NCBI RefSeq assembly: GCF_023015905.1
Contig: NZ_JALKBD010000009.1
Span: forward strand, 1 to 64,000
DNA: 64,000 nucleotides
Direction of reading: 5' to 3'
From: Arenibacter sp. F20364
Lineage (GTDB): Bacteria > Bacteroidota > Bacteroidia > Flavobacteriales > Flavobacteriaceae
The stretch's first letter is position 1; each line of letters starts with the position of its first letter. The translations under genes were made by a program, and so were the position numbers. The notes under the pieces were generated by a model. The model was not told the DNA's origin. It made no database searches and saw nothing but the letters and a program-made list of their open reading frames with translations. Positions 36,200 to 44,547 of this stretch are shown here, in pieces.

Positions 36200-37672
36200 A
36201 TGAAAAAAATCCTAGGCCTTCTTTTGGTTACCATAATTTTTTCCTGTTCGGACAATGACGATGATGCTTTCACCTACCCAAAGGAGACCGCGGTGCAGAA
36301 TTTTATGTGGCAAGGTCTTAACCAATGGTATTTTTGGCAGTCGGATGCCCCTAATTTAGGGGACGACAGATTTATCGCCAATGAGGATTATGTAGCCTAT
36401 CTTGAACAATTTACGGATCCCGAGGAGTTCTTCTATCAAACCTGTTACAAGCACTCCCAAATAGTTGGTACTAGTTCTGCAATTGATAGATTCAGTTTCG
36501 TGGAGGACGATTACGAAACCCTTGTAAATGCCTTGGCGGGTGTAACTAAAAGCAACGGTCTGGAATTTGGCTTGGCACGAAATGAGGGCAGTACCGATCT
36601 ATTTGGATATGTTCGGTATATAATTCCAAACTCGGATGCCGCTACCAAAGATATTGCCAGAGGGGATATTTTTACTCGCGTAAACGGTGTACAACTTACC
36701 GATGCCAATTATATTAGCCTACTCTATGGAAATTTTGATACCTATACCCTTGGTATGGCCGATATTTCCGGCACAGTGGTTACCGACAACACTAATGAAG
36801 TAACATTGACCAAGGCTGCGGGATTACAGGAAAACCCAATATTGGTTGCAAAGACCCTAGACGTCAACGGAACCAAAATTGCCTACCTAATGTACAACGG
36901 GTTTACAAGCGGCTACAACGAACAACTAAATACTGCCTTCGGGCAGTTTAAAACCGCCGGTGCAACGGAATTGGTACTTGATCTGCGATATAACCCTGGA
37001 GGTTCGGTCAACAGTTCCAGATTATTGGCCAGCATGGTCTACGGCGGCAATACCAGTGAATTATTTATTAGACAACGATGGAACGATAAAATACAATCCC
37101 TCTTAAAAAAAGAACAGTTGGAGGATTATTTTGCCAACAAAACAGATGAAGGAACAGCCTTGAACAGCCTTAACCTTAGTAAAGTATATGTTCTTGCCAC
37201 AGGAAGCTCCGCATCGGCCAGTGAATTGGTCATGAACGGACTTGCACCCTATGTCAATGTTTTTCACATAGGGGAAACTACTAGGGGAAAGAACGAATTT
37301 TCAGTGACCATGGTAGATGACATAGATAATGACTATATCTATAGGGCCGATAGGGAAAATAAGATAAATCCGAGCAATAGGTGGGCCATGCAGCCGCTTA
37401 TGGGCAGAAACGAAAATTCCGACGGTTTTTCGGATTACACCTCAGGATTGGCCCCCGATGTTGTTTTAGCGGAAGACCTTGCGGATCTGGGAGTTTTAGG
37501 GGATATCAACGAGCCTCTTCTAGCAAGGGCTATCCAAGAAATTACGGGAGTAAGCGCTAAAAGGGACTTTAGCGTAAAAATGCCGGTGCAGGAAGTATCC
37601 AATTCAAAAATGTTCACAGTTTTAAAGGATAATATGTATTTGGACAAACCCATAGATATTTCTTTTCAATAA
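36200..37672 (+). CDS. S41 family peptidase lipoprotein, second of a tandem pair
   Basis: A 490-residue paralogue of the preceding gene with the same plan: lipoprotein signal (LLLVTIIFSC), QNFMWQGLNQWYFWQ domain, PDZ (YIIPNSDAATKDIARGDIF), and S41 core with DLRYNPGGSVNSSRLLASM, catalytic Ser in SSASASELVMNGL and Lys in RGKNEF. The two proteins stay colinear to the end (EPLLARAIQEITG). A small insertion around TCYKHSQIVGTSS distinguishes this copy. It ends with a terminator. Confidence 0.93.
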   Translation: MKKILGLLLVTIIFSCSDNDDDAFTYPKETAVQNFMWQGLNQWYFWQSDAPNLGDDRFIANEDYVAYLEQFTDPEEFFYQTCYKHSQIVGTSSAIDRFSFVEDDYETLVNALAGVTKSNGLEFGLARNEGSTDLFGYVRYIIPNSDAATKDIARGDIFTRVNGVQLTDANYISLLYGNFDTYTLGMADISGTVVTDNTNEVTLTKAAGLQENPILVAKTLDVNGTKIAYLMYNGFTSGYNEQLNTAFGQFKTAGATELVLDLRYNPGGSVNSSRLLASMVYGGNTSELFIRQRWNDKIQSLLKKEQLEDYFANKTDEGTALNSLNLSKVYVLATGSSASASELVMNGLAPYVNVFHIGETTRGKNEFSVTMVDDIDNDYIYRADRENKINPSNRWAMQPLMGRNENSDGFSDYTSGLAPDVVLAEDLADLGVLGDINEPLLARAIQEITGVSAKRDFSVKMPVQEVSNSKMFTVLKDNMYLDKPIDISFQ

Positions 37673-37710
37673 GTCAGGCATATCCACTAACAATACCACC
37701 TAAAAACAAG

Positions 37711-37757
37711 AACCCCTCTTCTACTTGGTCTTTGCCCTGTAAAAGAAGGGTTTTTGT
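37711..37757 (+). terminator. Terminator of the S41 pair
   Basis: AACCCcTCTTCT pairs with AAGAAGGGTT across a ~20-base loop, followed by TTTG and TTTTT. Confidence 0.75.
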
Positions 37758-37778
37758 TTTTAAAAGTCTCAATCTTTA

Positions 37779-37879
37779 GTAAACTACTTCGGGACAGGCC
37801 TGGCTCAACGGAACGGTCGGGCAAGCGTCGGAGCATCTGCCTGCGGTAAGCAGATTTAAATCTCGATAATCGAGTAAAT
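37779..37879 (+). repeat. Dispersed intergenic repeat, copy 2
   Basis: Starts GTAAACTACtTCGGGa and ends AAATCTCGATAATCGAGTAAAT, with a perfect 13-base palindrome CTCGATAATCGAG at the right end. Same boundaries and orientation as the copy at 2074-2207, and both share GAGCATC in the core. It lies just after a terminator in both places. Confidence 0.6.
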
Positions 37880-37916
37880 ACATTGGATTGATTATCCCCT
37901 ATAGAAATCCATTTAC

Positions 37917-38975
37917 CTAATTAAAGTAAATTCCGCCAGGAATAATACCCACGGTGAAAGTTTCTAAAGCCAACTCAGTACTTAAATCATAAACCGCAAT
38001 AGTACCGTTACTGGCATAATCTCCTGCATCGGTTCCATACAACCTTCCATTGTTCACGACCATTGTATAAAAACTGACATCATCCAAAGCGCTTTCCCTG
38101 TCCAAACTAGTTCCTGACAAATTATGTTTATATACGCTACCTCCCAAATAATAGTACAAGGTGCTACCATCTAGATTTAATTTTCCTGGATGCTCTGTGA
38201 TTTCAAAGTCGAAATTCGTATCCACCTCATTGGTGCTAGTATTGATCTTTGACAAAACCCCAGCAGTTTCATCCTCCGTGTACGCCGGTTTACCTGAAGC
38301 CAGCACCCACAAATTCCCAGAGGCATCCAATTGCATGGAATTGGGCACATCCCCTACTGTAAGCGTTTTTACCACCTCATTGGAAGTAGTATTAATTACA
38401 GAAACTTTATTATTTTGTCCCCAAGCGCCTTGATGGGCCACATAAACCATATCGCCCTTGGATAAAATGGCCTCAGGCCCCAAAACTACAGATATGATAC
38501 CTTCCACTGTATAATTTTGAAGATTGATAATAGCAACATAATCATCGGTATCATCTGCAGTATCACCCCAGTTGGTAACATACCCCTTACCGTTAGCTTC
38601 AATAAAATACCTAGGATTGTTCAACCCTTCGGTAATGCTCGCTATTTTTTCAAAAGTATATCTATTTACTACATTTATATTGTTGGAGACATTGGCTACT
38701 ATAAAAGCCTCCTCCCCAGAAAATCCTATCGATTGTACAACATTTCCAAGATCTTCATCATTCGTCGATTTAAAAATACCGTTATTCACAACCGATAGAT
38801 CTTCTGAAATGAATGAGACCGTTCCTGTGCCATTACTAAAGGGCCCTTCATTGGAAACCAATATTCCATTTGCGTAATCGCCCATTGGTTCATGAACCTC
38901 CCCATTATCATCATTGGAACACGACCAGGAAAGGCCTATAATGAACAGGGATAAAAATACATTTCTAATCTTCAT
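37917..38975 (-). CDS. BtuG-like surface beta-propeller lipoprotein (YncE/DUF5074 type)
   Basis: A 352-residue lipoprotein (LSLFIIGLSWSC). It has repeating ~40-residue blades of a seven-bladed propeller: GILVSNEGPFSNGTGTVSFI, VVQSIGFSGEEAFIVAN, VSVINTTSNEVVKTLTVGDVPNSM, LNLDGSTLYYYLGGSVYKHN, GTIAVYDLSTELALETFTVG. It follows the BtuB-like receptor by 14 bases under a cobalamin riboswitch. In Bacteroides, BtuG is a propeller lipoprotein that captures B12 on the cell surface and sits on BtuB; fold, lipid anchor and location fit that role here. The B12 role is an inference from context. Confidence 0.8.
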   Translation of the reverse strand: MKIRNVFLSLFIIGLSWSCSNDDNGEVHEPMGDYANGILVSNEGPFSNGTGTVSFISEDLSVVNNGIFKSTNDEDLGNVVQSIGFSGEEAFIVANVSNNINVVNRYTFEKIASITEGLNNPRYFIEANGKGYVTNWGDTADDTDDYVAIINLQNYTVEGIISVVLGPEAILSKGDMVYVAHQGAWGQNNKVSVINTTSNEVVKTLTVGDVPNSMQLDASGNLWVLASGKPAYTEDETAGVLSKINTSTNEVDTNFDFEITEHPGKLNLDGSTLYYYLGGSVYKHNLSGTSLDRESALDDVSFYTMVVNNGRLYGTDAGDYASNGTIAVYDLSTELALETFTVGIIPGGIYFN

Positions 38976-38989
38976 TTGTTTAAGCTGAT

Positions 38990-40834
38990 TTAAAATTTAG
39001 TAATTAATTGTAGTTGAAAATTTCTATTGGGCATTGGCCTATAGGCCACGTTCTGATAATTTTTATTAAACAAATTGTTCACCTTTATCCCTAAGATAAA
39101 TTTGATTCCAGAAATGTTAGGCCAATGGTAATCCAGTCCCATGTTCCCAATAATATAGCCAGGCAAACTATCACTGTTATCTGTAGTGGTATAAACCTGT
39201 CCATTGTATAGAAACTGATAATAGGCCGCCAACTTCTTGTATTGATAAGCCAAATTTGACCTGAACACATGCTCCGGAACATATAGCAATTGATTATTGG
39301 TTGTATTATCGATGGATTTTGTAAAGGCATATTCGCTTTCCAAAACCATTTCCTGATTGCCCCATTTCTTTTTCCAATCAAAACCCAATTCCATTCCGTA
39401 CTGGGAAACATCCTGAACATTCATCGCCATCCAAACCCCTTGATCATTTGGTCGCCATTGGATTAGATTATCGGTTGTTATGCTATAGACATTTAATGAA
39501 AGAGCTGAGTTTTTAACTTCCAAGGTCTGCCCAAGTTCCAGCTGCCAAGAGGTTTCCGGCAAAACCTCCAAATTACCACTTGCCCCTGCTCCTTCCCAAT
39601 AAAGATCATTAAAAGTTGGAACCCTGTAGTTTTTGGAAGCGTTCATATTTATAGCGTAGATATTGGCTGCCCTAAAACTGCTGTTCAATGAAAAAAGAAA
39701 AGGACTGTCGTAATCACTAACCACTTCCTTTCTTAGGTTTAGCCCGTAATTCAATTTATCGGAGAGGTCATGGGAAAATAGAAAAGTACCGGAAATAAGA
39801 TTTCTATTGGCCTCTTCAATAGAAGTCCCCTTGGCCCAAACGGCAGAAAAATCGATTATACCATTTAAGGTAATTTTCTCCAATTGATACTTGTAATCAT
39901 AGTTGGCAAGCACGGTATTGGCTTTCCCAAAGCTAAACTCATCTCTTTGTTTATTTTGGAAATAACGATAACGTTCGTACAAATGCCCCACTTTTAACCG
40001 GGCAATCTTAAACTCATTGAAGCTGCTAAGCTCCAAAAGCGACCGGTGGTTTAAATCTCTATATTTCTCATCGGCCGGAGCTGTCAGGGTCCCTGAAAAA
40101 TCCCTGTCCCCACTAAAGGTATTATGGAACACTTTAATAATTTGCCGATCGGACAAAACATAACCAAAATTGGCATTCACATTAATGTGATCATATGCAC
40201 CATTCTCATTTCGCCGATCTGTTCCCAGATATTTATAATCGTTTTCCGAAGCAATGTGATTGATTCCAATTTGAAAGGATGTTTTTTCTTTACCTATTGA
40301 AGTATTATAGGCTAGTTTACTGGTATTATAACTCCCATAACTTGTACGTAGGCTATTTTTCCAACCGTCATTAAATTCAAAGCTATCGTTCAATAAAATA
40401 GTCCCCCCAACCGCACCACTACCGTATTGCACGGACCCTCCTCCGCTTCTGACTACTACATCCCCATAATTCCCTGGAATCAGAGTATTGAAATCGGTTT
40501 GGCCGGTAAGCTGGGAATTTATATTGATCCCGTTCCAAACAACAGCAGTCTGTTGGGCGTTCGTGCCCCTAAACGAAGCGGAAGACACCATTCCATAACC
40601 ATTTTCCTTGAAATATATATTGGAGTTATATCGCAATACATCGGTTAGGGAGGAACCGCTTTTTTGTTGTACGGAATCATTGATAGCCCTCACTTTTGTT
40701 CCTTTTGAAAAATGGCGCAGTTTGGCATCGCTCAAAATAACCTCGTCCAAGACAATAACACTATCGCTCTGCCCAAAAAATTGTGCAAAGGCCAATAATC
40801 CCAAAAAAAATAAAAATATTTGCTTTTTTTCCAT
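38990..40834 (-). CDS. btuB: TonB-dependent outer-membrane cobalamin receptor (BtuB-like)
   Basis: A 614-residue receptor. After a signal peptide (IFLFFLGLLAFAQFFG) comes a TonB-box-like VIVLDEVILSDAKL, the plug domain (RGTNAQQTAVVWNGININSQ, RSGGGSVQYGSGAVGGTI) and a barrel of 22-strand size that ends with F. It has no carboxypeptidase-like N-terminal domain, unlike the receptor at 4.8-8 kb. The cobalamin riboswitch in its leader is the strongest evidence for its ligand. A neighbouring ATG two codons upstream is also possible. Confidence 0.9.
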   Translation of the reverse strand: MEKKQIFLFFLGLLAFAQFFGQSDSVIVLDEVILSDAKLRHFSKGTKVRAINDSVQQKSGSSLTDVLRYNSNIYFKENGYGMVSSASFRGTNAQQTAVVWNGININSQLTGQTDFNTLIPGNYGDVVVRSGGGSVQYGSGAVGGTILLNDSFEFNDGWKNSLRTSYGSYNTSKLAYNTSIGKEKTSFQIGINHIASENDYKYLGTDRRNENGAYDHINVNANFGYVLSDRQIIKVFHNTFSGDRDFSGTLTAPADEKYRDLNHRSLLELSSFNEFKIARLKVGHLYERYRYFQNKQRDEFSFGKANTVLANYDYKYQLEKITLNGIIDFSAVWAKGTSIEEANRNLISGTFLFSHDLSDKLNYGLNLRKEVVSDYDSPFLFSLNSSFRAANIYAINMNASKNYRVPTFNDLYWEGAGASGNLEVLPETSWQLELGQTLEVKNSALSLNVYSITTDNLIQWRPNDQGVWMAMNVQDVSQYGMELGFDWKKKWGNQEMVLESEYAFTKSIDNTTNNQLLYVPEHVFRSNLAYQYKKLAAYYQFLYNGQVYTTTDNSDSLPGYIIGNMGLDYHWPNISGIKFILGIKVNNLFNKNYQNVAYRPMPNRNFQLQLITKF

Positions 40835-40879
40835 ATTCAAGAAGACCCTTTGCCCGCAGGTCCTTTCAATTTAGTGATG

Positions 40880-41095
40880 AATATGGCAGGTCTCCTGACT
40901 TGCGTACTATCATTCACCTTCCCACCCTTTAATTTTGGGCAGTGGTATTAGAAGTAATGATAGCCACCTACTACGCACCGATGGAAAAATATCGGTGCCG
41001 ATTCGGCACAGCTTACAGTTGCGGGAACAGTTTCGGATTTTCACCGAATTCCCTTTTAATCCTATCCTCTAAACATTAGCGAATAGAAACCAAAA
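40880..41095 (-). promoter_or_regulatory. Cobalamin (B12) riboswitch
   Basis: Read on the minus strand: AATTCGGTGAAAATCCG, then AACTGTTCCCGCAACTGTAA (41013-41053), several internal hairpins, and the B12 box GTCAGGAGACCTGCC (40885-40899). These are the conserved core and 3' box of the cobalamin riboswitch, in the right order and spacing. It lies ~45 bases upstream of the receptor ATG, so B12 binding should block translation of btuB and the propeller gene. The outer ends are approximate. Confidence 0.95.
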
Positions 41096-41336
41096 TTCGT
41101 AGCGAAACTACTACTTTTTTTGGAAGTATCACCGTCTTTTTTTCTATTTAGTTTATAGGCCAACCAAATAAAACCAACAATAAAAGGTATTAAACCTCAG
41201 GGCAAGCCCTGAACCCAATAATAGGAATCGACCCAAGGGTCGAGGTATTGGACTCTCCTCTCATAAATTTTTATTTGTCCAAAAGTAAATACTCTAGATG
41301 CAAAAATTTATGACTATTGTTAGGCTTTTAGAAATT
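41096..41336. repeat. Intergenic stretch with AA-closed hairpins between riboswitch and btuF promoter
   Basis: No gene is present. It contains CAGGGC-AA-GCCCTG (41198-41211) and TCGACCC-AA-GGGTCGA (41228-41243), both perfect, the latter enclosed by CCAATA/TATTGG. The opening AAACCTCAGGGCAAGCC resembles the start of the dispersed repeat at 2077 (AAACTACCTCGGGGCAAGCC), so this is probably a partial copy of that family. A role as a bidirectional insulator between the two divergent B12 operons is conceivable. Confidence 0.55.
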
Positions 41337-41364
41337 TTGATTCAAGAAATTAATACTACTTTTG
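41337..41364 (+). promoter_or_regulatory. Predicted promoter of btuF-btuC-btuD
   Basis: TTG (41337-41339), 17-base spacer, TACTTTTG (41357-41364), a perfect -7 element. The leader would be only ~10 bases, leaving no room for a riboswitch on this side. Confidence 0.75.
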
Positions 41365-41380
41365 AATTCTTAAACAAACC

Positions 41381-42535
41381 TTGAAACTCTTGTACAAAGC
41401 ATTCCTTTTTTTAATCTTACTGTCCATTTTCTCTTGCAAACAGCCTAAAAAAGAGCCTATTACAAGTTCTATTTTAGCGCAGTCCACAGACATAGATTAT
41501 GCCCAAGGTTTTACTATTGAGAAACTATCCTCCGGTGTAACCATTATTAAGGTATCATCGCCCTGGCCAGAATCCAAAGCCAGTTTTAATTATGCTTTGG
41601 TTCCTAAGGAAAAATTGTCGTCCATAACACTGAACAGGGATGAATACAATGCCGTAATTGGGGTGCCCGTCCAAAAAATAGTAGTTACCTCTACCACCCA
41701 TATCCCTGCATTGGAAGCACTGGGAGAGACCGGTAGATTAATTGGATTTCCAGATACGGAGTACATATCTTCCCCAAAAACCAGAAAACGAATAAATGAG
41801 GGTTTGGTTCAGGAATTGGGCAACAATGAATCCCTAAATTCAGAAATGGTGATCGCCTTAAATCCCGAGATAGTTGTAGGATTTAGCATTGACAATCAAA
41901 ACAAGGCTTACGAAACTATACAACGATCCAATATTCCTGTTGTTTACAATGGGGACTGGACAGAAGAAACACCTTTGGGCAAGGCTGAATGGATAAAATT
42001 TTTCGCCCCTTTTTTTCAAAAAGAAAAAATGGCAGATAGTATATTTCGTTCTATTGAGGAGAATTACAATAGTGCCAAGGCCCTTGCAAAAAAGGCAACT
42101 AACAGACCAAAGGTATTCAGTGGTGCCCTATATAAAGATATTTGGTACCTGCCCGGTGGCAAGAGTTGGGCCTCTAAATTTATAGAAGATGCCAATGCGG
42201 AATATTTATGGAACAATACATCCTCAACCGGAAGTCTTTCCTTAAGTTTGGAAAGTGTAATTGAGCGTGCCCAGGATGCCGACTTCTGGATTTCCCCATC
42301 ACAATTTGGTAGTTATTTGGAATTAAAGGAAGCCAACAGACATTATGCCCGGTTTTCTGCTTTTCAAAACAACAAAGTTTATACCTATGCCTATTCCAAA
42401 GGGGAAACCGGGGGATTGCTCTATTATGAATTGGCGCCAAATAGACCGGATTTAGTCTTAAAAGACCTTCTCCATATTTTTCACCCTGAGCTGCTTCCCA
42501 ACTATATTCCGACCTTTTTTAAACCCTTAAACTGA
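41381..42535 (+). CDS. btuF: ABC transporter substrate-binding lipoprotein (BtuF-like)
   Basis: A 384-residue lipoprotein (LILLSIFSC) of the TroA/BtuF fold. It delivers a metal-chelate, most likely cobalamin, to BtuCD. Seen: VVTSTTHIPALEALGETGRLIG, MVIALNPEIVVGFS and the C-terminal GETGGLLYYELAPNRPDLVLKDLLHIFHPEL typical of cobalamin/heme/siderophore binding proteins. The start must be TTG: an in-frame stop lies 18 bases upstream and no ATG occurs before the signal peptide. It abuts btuC with zero spacing. The ligand is inferred from the riboswitch-linked neighbours. Confidence 0.85.
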   Translation: MKLLYKAFLFLILLSIFSCKQPKKEPITSSILAQSTDIDYAQGFTIEKLSSGVTIIKVSSPWPESKASFNYALVPKEKLSSITLNRDEYNAVIGVPVQKIVVTSTTHIPALEALGETGRLIGFPDTEYISSPKTRKRINEGLVQELGNNESLNSEMVIALNPEIVVGFSIDNQNKAYETIQRSNIPVVYNGDWTEETPLGKAEWIKFFAPFFQKEKMADSIFRSIEENYNSAKALAKKATNRPKVFSGALYKDIWYLPGGKSWASKFIEDANAEYLWNNTSSTGSLSLSLESVIERAQDADFWISPSQFGSYLELKEANRHYARFSAFQNNKVYTYAYSKGETGGLLYYELAPNRPDLVLKDLLHIFHPELLPNYIPTFFKPLN

Positions 42536-43567
42536 GTGCTGCAACAAAAAACACATAGAACCTATTTTATCCTTCTACTACTCCTAATGATGGTTTGTTT
42601 TATGGTGAACATCAGTTTAGGTTCTGTATCCATTCCCTTACAGGAAACATTGAAGGCGATCATCGGAAAAGCTACCAAAGTGGATTCTTGGAGCTATATT
42701 ATTTGGAACTACCGAATTCCCAAAGCCTTTACCGCCATATTGGTAGGAAGTGGTTTGGCTTTGAGCGGTCTATTGATGCAGACCTTATTTAGAAATCCCT
42801 TAGCGGGTCCCTTTGTTCTCGGCATAAGTTCAGGAGCTAGTTTAGGCGCCGCCCTATTAATTTTGGGATCTTCCCTATTCTCCGGTATATTTGCTTTCGG
42901 CATGGTAAATGATATTTCCTTGGCTTTGGCATCCAGTATCGGGAGCTTTCTGGTACTTTTGGCCGTCATGGTTGTTGCCGCCAAGATAAAGGATACTATG
43001 GCCCTCCTTATTATTGGTCTTATGTTCGGTAGCATTACCACGGCAGTGGTAAGCGTGCTGTCCTATTTTTCCACGGCCGAAAAATTACAACAATATGTAT
43101 ACTGGTCTTTCGGAAGTATCGGGAATTTATCCTGGAACCAACTTTTACTGTTGTTAATGATTATAGCGATTGGAATTTTGATCAGTATTTTTTCCATAAA
43201 ACCCCTGAACGCCCTATTATTGGGAGAAAGTTATGCCAAAAGTTTAGGTGTAAATATGAATAGATCCCGGTATTTGATTATTATTGCTACTGGATTACTG
43301 GCAGGCGGTGTAACTGCCTTGGCAGGTCCCATTGCCTTTATAGGCCTAGGGGTACCACATTTGACACGACAAATTTTCAACACCACCGATCATAAAATTT
43401 TGCTGCCGGCGGTATTGATTTATGGGGCCATTTTAATGTTGATCTGCGATACTATTGCCCAAATGCCCAATTCGGCCAATGTATTACCCATTAACGCCAT
43501 AACATCTATCATAGGGGCGCCAGTGGTAATTTGGCTGCTACTAAGAAAAAGAAAAATGATTTTTTGA
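42536..43567 (+). CDS. btuC: FecCD/BtuC family ABC permease
   Basis: A 343-residue inner-membrane permease with ~10 helices. Family hallmarks: WNYRIPKAFTAILVGSGLALSGLLMQTLFRNPLAGPFVLGISSGA, LLAGGVTALAGPIAFIGLGVPHL (the ATPase-contact loop) and the C-terminal region PINAITSIIGAPVVIWLLL. It starts with GTG immediately after the btuF TGA, so the two are coupled. Substrate is inferred as cobalamin from the locus. Confidence 0.92.
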   Translation: MLQQKTHRTYFILLLLLMMVCFMVNISLGSVSIPLQETLKAIIGKATKVDSWSYIIWNYRIPKAFTAILVGSGLALSGLLMQTLFRNPLAGPFVLGISSGASLGAALLILGSSLFSGIFAFGMVNDISLALASSIGSFLVLLAVMVVAAKIKDTMALLIIGLMFGSITTAVVSVLSYFSTAEKLQQYVYWSFGSIGNLSWNQLLLLLMIIAIGILISIFSIKPLNALLLGESYAKSLGVNMNRSRYLIIIATGLLAGGVTALAGPIAFIGLGVPHLTRQIFNTTDHKILLPAVLIYGAILMLICDTIAQMPNSANVLPINAITSIIGAPVVIWLLLRKRKMIF

Positions 43568-43670
43568 TTTCCTATCATGATAAAGCCACGGTACCATAGT
43601 GGCAAAGTATATGTAATGATTTAGATGGACCAAAAGGACCAATAAAACCTCAAAAACGAATAACTTAGCA

Positions 43671-44483
43671 ATAAACAATATACCTAAAATAGATACTAGT
43701 ACGCCTCATATCGCCCTCAATACTGAAAACCTGAGCATAGGTTATTCTTCTAAAAAGCAACAATCCTGCATTGCCCGGGATATTAATTTCTCCTTAGTTA
43801 AAGGTGAACTTGCTGCAATTGTTGGCGTTAACGGTATTGGAAAGTCTACCTTGTTGCGCACCCTTGGCAATGTACAGCCTAAATTATCCGGTAGTATCAC
43901 TCTGAACAAACTGCCCTTGGAACAACATTCCACAACTGGATTGGCAGCTGAAGTAAGTGTTGTTTTAACAGAGCCCATTGCCTCCAAAAATTTAACGGTG
44001 TTGGAGTTGATAAGTCTGGGCAGACAGCCATACACCAATTGGATAGGGACACTTACCGCAGAAGATAGGGAAAAGATCAACATAGCATTGGACCTAGTCC
44101 AAATTTCAGAATTGAAGTCTAAAAAATGTTATGAACTTAGTGATGGACAATTGCAGCGCGTAATGATCGCGAGGGCCATAGCCCAAGATACCCAGCTAAT
44201 ATTATTGGATGAACCCACCACGCATTTGGATCTATACCATAAGGTCCAAATATTGAAATTGCTCAAAGCCATTGCCCATACAACGAAAAAGACCATTCTC
44301 TTTACTACCCATGAAATTGAAATTGCGATTCAGTTGTGCGACAAAATGTTGATATTGGAAAGAAACCAGAGCACATTTGGATCACCTTGTGAATTAATTC
44401 AAAAGAAGAGTTTTGAAAATCTGTTCCCTGCAGACACCATTACTTTCGACGCTCAAACAGGTTCTTTTAGAGTTAATAAGTAA
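43671..44483 (+). CDS. btuD: ABC transporter ATP-binding protein (BtuD-like), no canonical start codon
   Basis: The nucleotide-binding subunit of the importer. Walker A is VNGIGKST, the signature is LSDGQ, and Walker B is LILLDEPTTHLD, with switch His in FTTHEIE. The frame is open from 43620, yet contains no ATG, GTG or TTG before the Walker A; the TTG at 43851 lies after it and cannot be the real start. I place the start at the ATA beginning INNIPKID, but this is a guess. Alternatively an ATG at 43625 is joined by a one-base frameshift near AAAAGG, which would give a protein starting MDQK. The function is not in doubt; the start is. Confidence 0.75.
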   Translation: MNNIPKIDTSTPHIALNTENLSIGYSSKKQQSCIARDINFSLVKGELAAIVGVNGIGKSTLLRTLGNVQPKLSGSITLNKLPLEQHSTTGLAAEVSVVLTEPIASKNLTVLELISLGRQPYTNWIGTLTAEDREKINIALDLVQISELKSKKCYELSDGQLQRVMIARAIAQDTQLILLDEPTTHLDLYHKVQILKLLKAIAHTTKKTILFTTHEIEIAIQLCDKMLILERNQSTFGSPCELIQKKSFENLFPADTITFDAQTGSFRVNK

Positions 44484-44519
44484 TGAAAGCCAACACCGCT
44501 TTTTTTTAACACAATCCAC

Positions 44520-44527
44520 TATCTTTA
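44520..44527 (+). promoter_or_regulatory. Predicted -7 promoter element of rmuC
   Basis: TATCTTTA, one base off TAnnTTTG, 20 bases before the ATG. Confidence 0.5.
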
Positions 44528-44547
44528 CCGCAAAGAACCATAAATAA

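Noticed and set aside
43851-43853. TTG as start of btuD
   Set aside because: It lies after the Walker A motif, so the protein would lack its ATP-binding loop.
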